The translations under genes were made by a program, and so were the position numbers. Shown here piece by piece: positions 10,664 to 23,078 of a stretch of 64,000 nt of DNA (the stretch's first letter is position 1; each line of letters starts with the position of its first letter). The notes under the pieces were generated by a model that was not told the DNA's origin, did not search any database, and was given only the letters and a program-made list of their open reading frames with translations. The stretch is from Chondrosia reniformis (taxonomy: Eukaryota; Porifera; Demospongiae; Chondrillida; Chondrillidae). The DNA is taken from positions 2,480,001 to 2,544,000 of the forward strand of contig OX359197.1 in the NCBI GenBank assembly GCA_947172415.1, read 5' to 3'.

Positions 10664-12868
10664 TTACGTAAGTCTACCCTTAGATCTTCTTGTAGTAACA
10701 TTACTTTGGAGATGGGGTAACACAATATGGGGTAACACAAGACAGTCCTTAAGCATACTAGCTACTTTTTGCTTATACTTGATCCTAACTAGAGGCTGCC
10801 GGGATAGGAAGGTTTTAAAGGTTGATTTTAGCTTAAAGTATTTGTAACCCTGCTTAATAAGCCTACTGCATAACTGCAAACTTTCAGCCTGAAAATTGGA
10901 GAAGTCACTACATATTCTGGAATACCTAATTAGTTGTGAAATAAAGACACCATAGACTGGGGTATTAGGAATATTACTATCTAAATGGGGGAAATTTACT
11001 ATATCAAAGTTAAAGTCCTCTCGCTTATCATATACTTTAGTGATAAATTGATTGTTACTAATGGTTATATCTAAGTCTAAAAAGGGGGATTTAGGTTCTA
11101 AGTTCTCTAGTTTTAAGAAATCTTTGTGTTTCCTAATTATCTGTTGGGGTTCTACTGTACATTTAGCATAAGTGGAGGTACTGCCTAGTTCTTCATTAAT
11201 AATTTGTCTATACTAGGACTTACATATAAAAATTATATTATTAGAGGCCTTATCGGCAGGGGCTATATATAACATACTTATCATGTAGGTCTGCTAAGAA
11301 TTTCTTAATTTTAGGACAAGTAAGGGTCTTCTTGGCTACTGAGGATTTGGTATACGATTTAGACAGCTTAGAGATCCTATCATTAATTTTCTTAAGTACA
11401 GCATTTTCCCACTCACTAAATACAGAAGTAGATACATTTTCTCTACGGGCCCAGGTAATCTTATATTTTCTAAGACCTTCCTTACACATTTTTAATGCAG
11501 TTACCCAATTAAAGTTATTAGGTTCTCTAAATTTTGGTCCTGTCTTAAGAAGTTTTGGGTTACTAACAATACGTAGGTCACCTGTTAAAACATGGCCTAG
11601 GGGCTTGTAAATGAAGGGGGACTGGTGACATTCACATGGTTCTGGTTTTCTAAAGACATCTGACTTAGAGGCTTGTGAAAAGTTAAAGATTTGAGGTCCT
11701 ATTGGTTGGGTATACTTATATATTACACATGGGGGCTCTTTGTTTTGTATAAAGGGTGGGACAGTTTCTAACACTAACTTTTGGTTTAAGATACCTGAGA
11801 GGCCTATTTTTTCTACACCTTTATTATGAAACACGATTTTAAGAAACCCTTCTGGACTTGTCGTTTTCGTTGGGTGTTTGGGAAGGCTGGCTGAAGCGCG
11901 GGCTTTAATAATGTCTTTAATCATTAGCATAAGTCTAAGCGGAAATGGTGTTTCTGGGGTATCGATGAGACATTGTACCGAGTTTAACAAACAATGAAGG
12001 TGTCGAGCTTGTAATGCAATAGTATCGCGTTTAAGTTTGGCTAGAAAGCCCACGTTCTTGTAAAGTGGTAGTCGTTCTTTGAGCCATTCAGTGTCGAAGG
12101 TAGAGTTATTACTACTGCCTGTCAATTTTAGATTGGAGCGCCGATGCCGTCTTTTATGAGATAAGCCATTAAAAAGGTTCCATATGATGATTTCTTTTTT
12201 AAGTTTCAAAATATTGCCAACGCCTTTAATGTTATCTATAGGTAAATAGAGCAGAGTTCCTTGTACCAGAACACTTCTCTCAGTAGTCTGAGGCTAGTAG
12301 AATTAGGTGTCTCAGGTATCTGTTCTATGGGCATAATCAAGGCATCATCAAAACTATGGTTATCAGAATTAAAGTGATTGTAAAGATACAGTGGCTTAAA
12401 ACCTTTGGTACTAGTCCTATGGTTGTTCATTCTACTCCTAAGCATTTGAGAGGTTTCTCCTACATTCTGTACATCACATTGTTTACAAGTAATAAGATAG
12501 ACAACATTCCTACTCTGGCATCCTAGGGGACCACAAGGGCTACGGACTTGATAGGTCCTGCCTGTAACTGAACTCTTAAAAGTAGGGCCAGTAACTAAAG
12601 AGGGACATGTTTTACACCGCTTATTGCTACACTTCTTAACTAGTGAGGGGCTAGCTTGCCCGCCAGTAGGCACCCCTCTACCTACAGATGGGGGAGAGTT
12701 AGCTAACTTTTCATCACCAGGCACCCTACCTTTACCTAATGACGGGGAGCTCGTTAACCCGGGCGACCTCCCAGCCGGTATCCTATCTCTATACTTTGTA
12801 CTTGTCGTGATTGGAAAAGGGTCAAGGACAGTTTGATGTATGACAGTATGACAGTTTATGACATTCAC
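10664..12868 (-). pseudogene. Naiad GIY-YIG plus reverse transcriptase, catalytic core missing
   Basis: First block: a Cys cluster (CSNKRCKTC), then VVYLITCKQC / NVGETSQMLRSRMNNHR. The usual YVG of the GIY-YIG site reads NVG, so a core Tyr is lost, while the Arg of LRSR is kept. A frame change near 12230 joins it to DNIKGVGNI and a long linker (12209-11250). Next come DLHDKYV and PADKASNNIIF, the start of the polymerase part, then FLDLDI and VFISQLIRYSRIC, the part that follows the active site. The sequence between them, which should hold the YxDD active site, is absent near 11130. A stop lies at 11250. Not functional. Confidence 0.75.
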
Positions 12869-13139
12869 GTGTCCGCATAAGTTCGCATATTAGCGGTAGT
12901 CCATTCAATAAAAGAATAAAAAAGGAATTTTGTAAATGGGGCTATACCTGGTTAGCTGCTTTTTGAACACTGTAGAACGTGTAGAGCATCAAAACATGTT
13001 TTGGCATTTAGAAAAGTGTGTATTAGTGGCTGCAAATAACCAAATATAACCGAAAATCGCTTCGTTGGTGATTTCTGAGTTGTTGCTTGCTAATACATTG
13101 GATTAGGTGGCCATTTTTTCCCGTCATTCCTACTTCATA

Positions 13140-13640
13140 GGTGTGACTTTTTCCAAAGAGTTTCTTATACCATCAATCACTTCCTGATTGGTCAATTTAC
13201 TGTGGGGGTGTTAGCCATTGATTGACATTATTTGTCCTCGTACATTCTGATAGGCATTGATTTGTTCAGGATAACTTCCCTAAACATCTCTCCAAATATG
13301 CAAGATTTTATATCTCTGAGGAGTCTTGTCCAAAAGGGAAACAAATAGCTCTGCATTCATCTTTCCTTCAAAAATACACAAATTTGTTCATCCAAGATGG
13401 ATTATCCGAGTCCAAATGTAAACTTTGATAGGATGTTGAGGTTTGTAATGTGGCTTTGTCCTCTCTTGTAGCAGCATGTTTGCAGTGAGTTTCAGTTGGT
13501 GCTATTGTCATGTCTAAATTGTTCTTTGCCCACTGTGGTCTTTCCACCTGTAGTTTCGGTCTCTTACCATTTGGCAATAGCAGGCCCCTTTGGAAATCGC
13601 AGATAGGATATGTTCAAACTGGAACCAAAAAAAGGGCATT
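13140..13640 (-). pseudogene. Tc1-like transposase remnant
   Basis: Minus-strand frames give CYCQMVRDRN, then PTETHCKHAATRE and, near 13350, FEGKMNAELFVSLL. These blocks line up with CQMVREAN, the TDETTVQI region and FEGKMNAELFISIL of the copy at 54358-55308. Frames change at least twice and the catalytic Asp blocks are degraded. It lies between foldback copy E5 and repeat R2-B. Confidence 0.65.
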
Positions 13641-13649
13641 TTGTGGTTT

Positions 13650-14280
13650 GAAAAGAATTTGGGTTTATAATAACCGTATAATGAAATGCGTGGGTCGGTC
13701 ATGTGCCAGATGTGGGATTAAGATTGTAATTCTTTATGATGAATTAACTCAGAAAGGACATGTGTAAATTTTTTTTATGATTATTGTTGCATCACCTATC
13801 ATCTTCGATTGTTTGGAAGGAATATTTTAAGAATCCTTTCAAAGTACTAGTAGCTTTGCCAAATACATGAGCATATATATATATTGGTTACGTCACATAT
13901 AAAATGTCTTATAATGACGTCAAAATTACCTTGTGACATTGGCGTGACACAAGCTAGAGCAAGGTTAAATTTGTTTTGAAAAGGCGGATATCTAAATGAT
14001 GTTTTTCACTCTCAAAATGTAATGCTCATTGACAAAGGGTAAAGCTAAATTTTCACCGCATATACTTCTGACAGCTTGCTCGGTTACTGACATGTGCAGG
14101 GGTTTCTGTATTATTCCCCATGAAAATCTCAAAAATAATGGGCATCTCATGAATGAAGCATTACTGTAAATCTTCTAAAAATTCCTGAACTTTTGAGACT
14201 TTTCAATTCTTACTTTTCCAAGTTTAGGAGGAAATATGCGCCTCTTCGTTCACGTTAAAATTAGAAGCGTTCTGACACCA
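13650..14280 (+). repeat. Dispersed repeat R2, copy B
   Basis: Counterpart of 5390-6115 (see there). It ends at ttctgacacc, directly before the HIRAN-like frame at 14298, whereas copy A continues into unrelated DNA after the same word. The junction therefore marks a repeat boundary. Confidence 0.45.
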
Positions 14281-14297
14281 TTTTAGGGAGGTACAAA

Positions 14298-14470
14298 ATG
14301 GCTGCCTCTGGCTCGTTCTTTGTCGTGATAAAATGCGTTATTCGTGGGTATCATGTCTACAAAGAGATTTGGAGCCCCAATATTGGAGAGAACTTCGTGT
14401 GCTTCGACAAGGAAGAGAAGGTTCATGACAGGAAAGCAGTAGCAGTGCCCATTTTACACGTACGTTGCCA
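14298..14470 (+). CDS. HIRAN-like domain fragment, possible first exon
   Basis: ATG at 14298 opens MAASGSFF followed by IKCVIRGYHVYK, IWSPNIGE and VHDRKAVAV. The GYHVYKxIW...GE...HDxxAVAV pattern is the HIRAN-like domain found singly in many invertebrate proteins and, as a relative, in HLTF helicases, where it binds DNA ends. The frame stays open to about 14478, with a possible GTACGT donor near 14461. No downstream exon was found in the next kilobase, so it is either the first exon of a gene whose rest is lost or a captured fragment. Confidence 0.5.
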
Positions 14471-15887
14471 AAATTAGAGGGTGTTTCCGAACTATAGAGT
14501 TTGCAAAGAGTTCGAATTTTTAGAGTGTTTCAGTGCAAGATCGCAAAATGTTTGCGAAAATTAGAGTTTCGAATTTTTAGAAGAGTTACTGTATTTGAAA
14601 AGTATACGCAGTGAAAAAGTAGATTTATATTAATGTGGGAAATATTTTGTGACCCGTATCACGACTTTAAAATGTTTACATCTCCACTTTTTCAACTGAA
14701 ACATTTTTTTCATGCCTGACTGAACATTTAATATTGTGATCTACGAATAACTTGTATGAACAGAAAATAAAAAGAAACTCGCTCACATATTGTAAGAGTT
14801 ACAGTTCTTAAAGGTAATTTCTGTTTTGATGTCCAATCTAAAGCAAAGTGAGGAAATAGGGGTTAATTATACTAATAGTTTTTGACCGTCATTTTGTATT
14901 CAGCTGCGAGTGCACCTGTCATACCTGAGAATATGGATTGCATAGACAATGTCACAGAATCTCCTTCATTAAAACGTACGTGCTTAACTATACATGTATG
15001 CATGTACTCACACACATATATATACACATACATATATACATATACTGATTCTTGTTCCATATATATGCCTAAATAGCCAAATATGAAGAAGTGATTATGA
15101 AAGCCCAAACAGAGGACTTTCAAGAGAGGAATATACCTTCTGTGGAAGGTTTTTGATGATGGAAATCTTATTTTGGTAAGTCTATATATGATATATGAAA
15201 ATTCATGGAAATTTGAGTATAGGTGTGTGTCATTTCATTATACAGAAACAGCCAAAGGCCTTGTACTGTTACAAATATGTCAAATAGGGAAGCCCACAAC
15301 CTCACCTCTTTAGTTGTGTGAGGCAAGGAATTCATTTACTGAAAGTTGATAGCCATAAAACAAGTCTAATTCAGCAAGGAAAAGAAATGTGTTCAAGCCT
15401 TAATCTAAGATGGAAACAAAAAGAAAGTTACAGAAAAGCTGGCAACTCCAAATGAAGAAGCATGTACAGTTAGCAAGTTAGAAACAGACAAGGAAGAGTA
15501 AAATAATGAGAAAGAGGTGATCCAATTCAGGCAAGTTGAAGAGGATTGGCAGAATATACAAGAGGAGAAAGGAGCTCGAGATTAACTATAGAGCACATAC
15601 AGATTGAAAAGGAAAACCATGCTAAACACAAGGTCTCACCTGATCATATGAAGTATAAACATGTACACAAATCCCATAGGTTCACACATTGCCTGGGACT
15701 TGGGTAGAGCAAACAATTGAAGGCTCCTCCAAATATCACAATATTCTAGTAACTAATACTATACTGCCTACTCACATGATATCGTACACGGTAACAGGAG
15801 AAGGCGATGCCTTACACATAGAGGCGCTACAATTTAGCAATGATATACCAGCACTGAGCATTTTGAATGGCCTTCAGTTGTTAAAGG
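14471..15887. other. Intergenic stretch with (ta)/(ca) simple sequence, no recognised gene
   Basis: It contains a short acacatatatatacaca-type microsatellite around 15008-15045 and lysine/glutamate-rich noise frames. A 67-codon plus frame at 15689-15892 has no motif. No inverted repeat or repeat copy was identified. Confidence 0.45.
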
Positions 15888-16702
15888 GTTAATAGTATGT
15901 TATTCAGGACTAAAACGACATGCAATAAAGCTGTATCCTCAATTTGGGAAATCAGATAGGTGAGGTTCTACTGTATATAGTACTTCACATTGCTAGTTTC
16001 AAATTAATCTGACTTCAGGAAAAATGCCAATCATGTTATTTATTTGACAAGGCATTCTTGCAACTGATGTCCTTGCTATCGAGTAAGGATTCTTTCTAAC
16101 TGCATCGAACTTATCTTTTGAAAGGATCATCTCTCGACTTTAGAGCGTCTAAAAAGGAGTGTTGTTGTTTCTTATTTGCTGTCAGATGTTTCTATCCTGA
16201 GGGTCTTCTTCAATGACTGCGTCTTTAGATGCTCTAAAAGTTGAAAGATGATCCTTTCGAAAGAGAATTCCTTGTAATTATGTTCGGAGGATTTGGAGCA
16301 GAACACATGACAGTAGACAATTAGATTCCTCGATATTAGGAATAGAAAGTGGATCCAGCTAAATCTTAAGCTTCCTCAACCATTTTCAGAACACCACATT
16401 GCATTGCGTGGTGCATACATCTTCATCTACTACTGGGAAAATGGATTTTTGGAGATTGAATAAAAATATTATGGCTTCATTTACCACTAATGATGTACAT
16501 TGCTGGGAAAAGCTTGAGGATGCACAAAGGGAGTTCACTTTTGCATTACAGCACCCTACCAGTCTTAGAAGGTAAATCTTCATTTTAGAGTGGATACAAA
16601 TTATAATTAGTGAAGCAATACCTTATAATTGTACTTGTACAGCTTCCTTGAACGAAACAGCAAGTATCACCTTTGGAGTAGGAGGATATGCATTTGATAC
16701 AA

Positions 16703-18018
16703 CACTGGTACCTTATGGCTGTTCCTTAGGGATAGGCTGCCTTATAGCGATCAACACGTAACAAGCGCTAATTAATTAAGAATTTTCGTTTTCAATCGTA
16801 AAGAGTGAATGCGTTATTTAGTGTTATCAGTTACACACCGGAAGGAATTTAAAATCGTCCATTGTTAAATTGGTTATAGCATCCTTTGGCTTAATTGATT
16901 TACGTATCGTATATAATCATCTCGCTTCGTATCATTGTCTTGTAATCGTCTCACTTCATATCTTATTAATGTTTTAATTAATCGTCTCACTTCGTAAGTA
17001 TTGTATTATACAAATAATGTCTAATATAAGTCTTAAGCGCGAAAACGGCTTTTCAGGGCTCTTTGCATAGTAGCTATAACATGATTCACTTCTCTAGCTA
17101 TCGTCGAATACTTATTTTTTACGTACCTTTTGTTAACAAATAGTTCGCATGCAGCAACTCTTGCAAAGCCGCAGTTGAACTTCAGAGCAATCTGATTATC
17201 GACTGATATCCCTCTTGGCTTTTTTTGGGGGGCATAATCTTCTCCGTTGTAGACGAAAATTCTAAAATTGGCGATCCTTAGTGTGAATAACACCTTACAG
17301 CGATCCTCGATCACTTGCGTCAAAGTATAGTATACATGTATATAATATCCCAGTTACACAACTTACAATTTGCACAATATTACCAACCGGCTATAAAATT
17401 TTACCGTTTGCATTTCAAATGTGTAAATCAACCCATGAATCAACTTATTTGCTAATGAATATGATATAAATGTTGAGAAATGGCGTCTCTTGCAGAAGTG
17501 AAGGAAAATTGCCTATGCGCTTAAGTTAGAAGATCCTCACAGTCGTGTAGTCAGCTTCAATGGATTCAGTGAGTGTCATTTAGTAAGAATTAAGAAGTCC
17601 GTTGGCATCTGAGCTTTATTTCCCAAGATATGAAAGGTAAAAAAATAGCATTTACTAATCTATTAAAAGTGTATTTTCACAGTTTTCTTCTCAACGGATG
17701 GGCGAATCGAAACAGACTTCTTAATTTTGTTAGAATACATTGTAACCTTTTCAATGAAGTATAGAACGTAGTTCTAGCTTTTTCCTAGACTAAGCGCATA
17801 GTGTCTGAGAGTTTTAAAATCGGCCCTATTTAACACGTTATATCTTCGATATTGGTTGTTCAATCTCGCTCAAATTTTAGACTTCGCTGACATTTAAATA
17901 AGCGCCTCGATGTATACCAGTTTAAGGTAGCAAATCGTTTCTGTTAGAACGAAACTTGCTCTTAAAAGTGTTTATAAAAAAACGTAAAAACACGCAGATC
18001 AGTCATATGGCACCTGTG
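16703..18018. mobile_element. 1.3-kb TIR element inserted in R1-B
   Basis: Inferred from the empty site in copy C (gatacaagagctg). The insert begins CACTGGTACC and ends GGCACCTGTG; over 19 bp the ends match as inverted repeats at 15 positions. A 2-bp AA flanks both sides, a possible target duplication. Inside is one 96-codon minus frame (17033-17323) without known motifs. No transposase, so non-autonomous; the superfamily is unclear. Confidence 0.6.
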
Positions 18019-18679
18019 AAGAGCTGTAGAGAACGATATTGCTGTGGAAGCTAGATAACTTATTTTATTTTACAGTGGGTTGTGATTCATTGGACGTCAT
18101 CCGTTATTCAAATATATACCGCAAATGTAAAACAGGTATGTTGAGTTTAAAAAACACGTGGTGCGCCAGACCCCATGTAAACTCGAACTGCTTGCTGGTT
18201 CGAATTAGATGTCTGGTTACCCGATTCCGGTCGACTGTTGTATGCCATCAATTTTTAAAGAAGAAAAATGCCTTTTCCTCTCCCAGTGGAGGCTTGCTCA
18301 AAATACAAAAGAACTCAAAGAACAATTTTCCAGGGCCATCTAGTGAAAGATTATTAGTCATACAATACAATAAGTTTCTTTACATTTTGTCACTCTTCTA
18401 TTATTAAATAATTGTAGAGGAACAGTCTAATGGTGACTTACATAGTGTTGGCCAATGTCTAATATAAACAGGTTATGCAGCTTGCAGCTCTAGTCCTCCT
18501 GAAAATGAATAGCTTTTTATAAGACATTGCTACGTATATATGCATATTATATATAATTTCTGATTAAAGGATGTCCATTTGTACCATCCACACACTTAAG
18601 TATATTCCAATGAATAATTGAAGTTATAATTTCAATGGAAACTTTCAGTTGTGTTTTTAACTGCTAATAGTTTACGCAT

Positions 18680-19920
18680 GTGGAACATGTCTGCGAATTT
18701 CCGATTTTTGTAAATCGTCTTATTAGCGCCTACAGAAGTGTCACATTCCAGGCGGAAGTGTCTTTAGCATGTGACCTGCGCGTGAAGCGGAGCACCCAGC
18801 ACTGAAATGTCACGATTCATCACTAGTCGTTATAGATGTTAAATTATAGTATAGCGTAGGAAGGCCAACGACGGAGGAAGGCCAATAAAGACCTACATGA
18901 CCGAAACGTTCTATTTTTCTTTTGATTATAATATGCTAATATTAAAAAAGAAGAATAGAATGTTTCGGTCACGTAGGCCATAATTCATCATTATACTACG
19001 TTAATATTCAAAAGAAGAATAGAACGTTTCGGTCACGTTGGCCTTAATTCCTTAGCAATTATTATTAGCTGAGGAATTAAGGCCTACGTGACCAAAACGT
19101 TCTATTCTTCTTTTGATTATGCTTCGTTAATTGCTCATACATTTTCGCCATTGATAATTTCATAGATATTAGTAAACATGCAATATGCTTACTGTTTCCA
19201 CTTACCTCCTACGACAACAAAAACTTCGATCAAGGAAACTGCATCGCTACCGAGAAGCCTTACTTCTAATGGTTGTATAACGTGTTATCAAATATTTGGG
19301 TGCATATGCAACGTCATAAAACGTCATTGTATGATGGCTAAGCTACTAAGTACTAATTTTGGCTGATAATCACGTGACAATACCATTACTCGAAGGAGAA
19401 GAGACAAATGGAAAATATACGGATTATTAGACAGTGGAAGAACCATTTTTTGACATCAATCTCTTCAGTAAGTAACGGCCTAAATGTTGTATGTATACTC
19501 CTGGAATATTCCCTTGTTTAACTGAGATATGAAGTACTAGAGGTACCCGAAAAAGCTACGAAAATACGTTTTCAATTATAATTCATGAACTAAAGGGAAT
19601 TTAAAAGGAGTATACATACAATCGTTAGATATCATTGTCCTTCATAGATTGGTGTCACCATTTATTCTATATTCATCTTTTCCACTGTCTAATAAAACAT
19701 TTTTGGCGATTTCGCACCTCTCACTTACGGCCGCTTACCTTCTCCTTTAAGCCTGTAATTGTGACGCTCTTGTAGCCAAAATATTAAGAAAGAATAGCGC
19801 TTCAATTCTATATAATTTGTTTAACGATATGATGTTTTCTACCGTCAAATAGAATAAACTTAAAAAGAGTGTTAGTTAGCGACTTTTATTGAAATTCCCG
19901 GAAGTGTGGACATGTTCCAC
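18680..19920. mobile_element. 1.2-kb MITE, Mutator-like by target duplication
   Basis: Ends are GTGGAACATGTC (18680-18691) and its exact reverse complement (19909-19920). The flanks agttt-acgc and agcgtatgc resemble the empty site agtatatgc in copy C, giving a diverged 9-bp duplication as in Mutator-like elements. It carries an internal cluster of inverted hammerhead-like words (18888-19125) and no long frame. Confidence 0.6.
18868..19125. repeat. Cluster of four alternating copies of a Penelope-end-like word
   Basis: The word ggcctacgtgaccgaaacgt followed by tctattcttctttt occurs at about 18890 (plus), 18950 (minus), 19010 (minus) and 19075 (plus). The GACCGAAACGTTCT part is shared with the hammerhead-like end of the Penelope-like element at 50506-50542, and GAGGAAGGCC or CTGAGGA lies upstream as in that fold. 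It looks like relics of Penelope termini captured in a MITE; neighbouring copies can fold back on each other. Confidence 0.6.
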
Positions 19921-22100
19921 TAGCGTATGCTCATTACCTAGTTACATTACGTTGAGTGATGTTTCAATAATCATCATTTTTTGATGACATCATCTAGTCA
20001 CGTGCAAAGCAATGCCTCACCAGCTGAAGATGGAAGAAGAAACTTATGGTTATGCACGGGCAAGAGGTAAAGCAGGATTTAAAGCCGCCAAGAAGGTATA
20101 CTTACTTACTAGACATACTGCTGTATGTGCTACTGTGTATACCTCTACTAGGTTGGCGGAACTGTGTGGTCTTTAACTCCCAGCAGGCAGGAGATACCTT
20201 TATATGGGTTTGTGACTGGTAAGATTAGGGTAGCTGGGTACAGGCGTTTCTCATTAAAATGTGGGATCAGCTGTTTTACCTGGACCAGAGCACAAACCCT
20301 AACTCTGGCCCAAACCCTTTTTATAGGTAATTGATAGTAGGGTTCATGCAAAAAATTGGAATGACTCAAAGCATTGCGAGACATAAACTGTGTGATAGAC
20401 CTATACGAGTGTTACATTTTAACCCGTCTTTTAGTTGTGATCTAGGTGAGTGATGTTTTCGTAACGCATAAAAACAATAAGTCAGTATTGGGTTTAATTC
20501 CTATGGTCAAGTTGATTTTAATATGATTATAGCTGTGCTTGGCTGTTTTCTTTAGATTAGATCGAAACAATGTCAATAATCGTCTTGCCTTCCTTCCACA
20601 AATGAACAATTTGTTCATGTAGGTTAGGGGATGCTTTAGCTGCCATTCCTCGTTGAACATCACGAAGACAAAGTCTCACAGTGAGAAAATATGTATGATT
20701 ATTAACACATTGCCGTCATGGAAACAGTAATGACTCGTAGAAGAAGCCTTACCAAGGAAAAGTCAGCACAAAAGAGTTGATAAGGTATCTATTCACTATT
20801 TTGTACATTATAGTATCGAAAAACATTTTTAATCAAAAAACGTAGGAAATTAAAGAGATACTCGCATTAGTAACTGTTATACACATGCGAGTGTTATTTT
20901 AGGCTCGAGTATACTGCATGTACCTAGTTAAAAAAAACTTTTAATCACTATAGCATGAATAACACACATGAAACCTGTGATCGAGCATAAAGAAATCCAT
21001 GGGATTGAAATTTAAGGATTTGGAGCAGAACACATGACAGTTTACAATTAGATTTCCCAATATTAAGAATAGAAAGTGGATCCAGCTAAATCTTAAGCTT
21101 CCTCAACCATTTTCAAAACACCACATTGCATTGTGTGATGCCTACATCTTCATGAAAAATGTAAGATACCATTTTCCTCTATTTCTCCTCCATTTTCATC
21201 TACTACTGGGACAATGGATTTTTGGAGATTGAATAAAAATATTATGGCTTCATTTACCACTAATGATATACATTGCTGGGAAAAGGTTGAGGATGCACAA
21301 AGGGAGTTCACTTTTTGCATTACAGCACCCTACCAGTCTTAGAAGGTAAAAGCGGAATCTTCATTTTAGAGTGGATACAAGTTATAATTCGTAAAGCAAC
21401 ATCTTATAATTGCACTTGTATGGCTTCCCTGAACGAAACAGCAAATCTCTCCTTTGGAGGAGAAGGATATGCATGTGATACAAGAGCTGTACAGAACGAT
21501 ATAGCTGTGGAAGCTAGATAACTTTTTTTATTTTACAGTGTGTTGTGATTCATCAGACGTCATCCGTAATCCAAATATATACCGCAAAAGTAAAACAGGT
21601 ATTTTCAGTTTTAAAAACACACGTCGTGCACCATGTAAACTCAAACTCCTTGCTGGTTCCTATTAGATGTCTGGTTACCTAATTCCGGTCTACTCTTGTA
21701 AGCCATCAATTTTTCAAGGCCATATCTTGTAGAAAACATTTTTGCGCAAGCTTTCATAGCATTAGTAAGGGTGGTTTCTAAATCCTTTGTGTTGGTTCAA
21801 CATGTGACGCTATAAGGAAGAGAAAGCTAATTTTATGCTAGAAAATAAAAGCCAGTCAAGCGTCGGCACCCTTTGGTGACAGATATATATATATACAAGG
21901 TTACGATCAGGAAGCCATACGTTTCTTAAAACAATATACGAAAGAACTCAAAGAACAATTATCCAGTGCCATCTAGTGAAAGATTATAAGTCATACAATA
22001 CAATAAGTTTCTTCACATTTTGTCACTCTTCCATTATTAAATAATTGCAGAGGAACAGTCTAATGGTGACTCACAAAATGTTGGCCAATGTCTAATTTAA

Positions 22101-22569
22101 CCTTTTACGGGCCGTGTTAAACTGTAATAGCTACCCCCGTTATCGACCAATGACCACTATAGTGGCTCAAGAGTAAAAACTGCCTAGTCTAATCTTTTAA
22201 AGGTCTATTCTCACCTTTAATAATTGTAATATCTTCCAAATAACCTTCGTTGAAGTTATTAACAGCAACAAATACTAAAAAACCAAAAAGCACTAAAGAA
22301 ATAGGTCCTCCTTTTTTGGACGGCCATTTTAAAACCTTACGTTTATTCGTTAACGCTTTGTAATTTGTATACTTATAATATAAATTTCTTCCTGTTATAA
22401 TACAGTTATACTATGGTGTAAACCTATAATATTTTATACGAAGATTCTTATACATAAGCGCTATCGATACATATAAATTTCGAAGAGATCGAACGATTAT
22501 TTACCTTTGCAGCTGTTAACGGCTTAAACAATTTCGAGCCATTATAGTGGCTATCAGTCAGAAAGGGGA
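22101..22569. mobile_element. piggyBac-like MITE, 469 bp
   Basis: Inserted at TTAA (22097-22100; the right side reads TAAA, 22570-22573) relative to copy B, which reads taataaaca-type sequence without it. The left end starts CCTTTTACGG and the right end, reversed, TCCCCTTTCTG, similar to the CCC-start of piggyBac ends. Inside both ends lies a subterminal inverted word, cactatagtggctc / gagccattatagtgg. No coding capacity. Confidence 0.6.
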
Positions 22570-22880
22570 TAAACAGGTTATGCAGCTTGCAGCTCCAATC
22601 CTCCTGAAAATGAATAGCTTTATATTAAGACATTGCTACGTATATTATCATAAAATGTATAATTTCAGATTAAAGGATGTCCATTTGTACCATCCACTCA
22701 CTTAACAGTTTCCCAGTGAATAATTGAAGTGATAATTTCAATGCAAACTTTCAGTTGTGTGTATAACTGCTAATAGTATATGCTCATTACTGAGTTACGT
22801 TACTTTTACTGATGTTTCATTAATCACCATTTTTTGATGACATCATCTAGTCATGTGAGTGCAAAGCAAAAACTCACCAG

Positions 22881-23078
22881 TTGAAGACGAAAGAAGAAGC
22901 TTATGGTTATGCTCGGGTTCGAGGTAAACCCGGATTTAAAGCCGCCAAGAAGATATATTTACTTGCTAGACATACTGCTGTCGTGCTACTGTGTATATCT
23001 CTACTAGGTTGGCGGAACTGTGTCGTCTTTAACTCCCAGCAGGCGGAAGTTACCATTAGACAGGTTTGTGACTGGTAA
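22881..23078 (+). CDS. Short ORF partly conserved between R1 copies, unknown
   Basis: Sixty-five codons beginning MKTKEEAYGYARVRGKPGFK. Copy B (about 20035-20200) keeps YGYARARGKAGFKAAKK and YLLTRHTA before losing frame. A hydrophobic stretch, VVLLCISLLGW, follows a basic one, so a membrane segment is conceivable. No family recognised, and conservation could reflect recent duplication only. Low confidence as a gene. Confidence 0.25.
   Translation: MKTKEEAYGYARVRGKPGFKAAKKIYLLARHTAVVLLCISLLGWRNCVVFNSQQAEVTIRQVCDW

Larger units (their letters stand above)
10222..12870 (-). mobile_element. Naiad-type Penelope-like retroelement, internally deleted
   Basis: The element reads on the minus strand with a GIY-YIG domain first (12868-12236) and reverse-transcriptase-type sequence after it (12209-10664). 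That order, nuclease before polymerase, is the permuted arrangement described for the Naiad/Chlamys clade of Penelope-like elements; canonical Penelopes have GIY-YIG last. It is inserted in foldback copy E5, whose sequence resumes on both sides. A hammerhead-like fold lies near the 3' end (10363-10408). The exact ends are approximate. Confidence 0.75.
9065..13133 (-). mobile_element. Foldback family E, copy E5, split by two insertions
   Basis: Three separated blocks match consecutive parts of the intact copy E1 (31804-32690): 9065-9215 matches the palindrome arm, 10003-10222 matches the central body in reverse orientation (aaaatctcgaaataac, accatgatttcttat), and 12880-13133 matches the outer body, ending in catt-cctact as E1 does. 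The gaps are filled by repeat R3 (9243-9996) and the Naiad element (about 10222-12870). This dates both as later insertions. The terminal 22-bp hairpin seen in other copies is lost here. Confidence 0.65.
15888..21010 (+). repeat. Repeat R1, copy B, interrupted by two transposons
   Basis: Starts at agtatgttattcaggact, the counterpart of 4255 in copy A, and ends at aagaaatccatggga near 21000, the same word that ends copy C near 24180. Copy C begins right after it at aaggatttggagcagaac, so B and C are tandem neighbours. The unit shared with C runs 16298-21010. Two insertions, 16703-18018 and 18680-19920, are absent from the matching points of copy C, which supplies the empty-site sequence for both. 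Confidence 0.8.
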
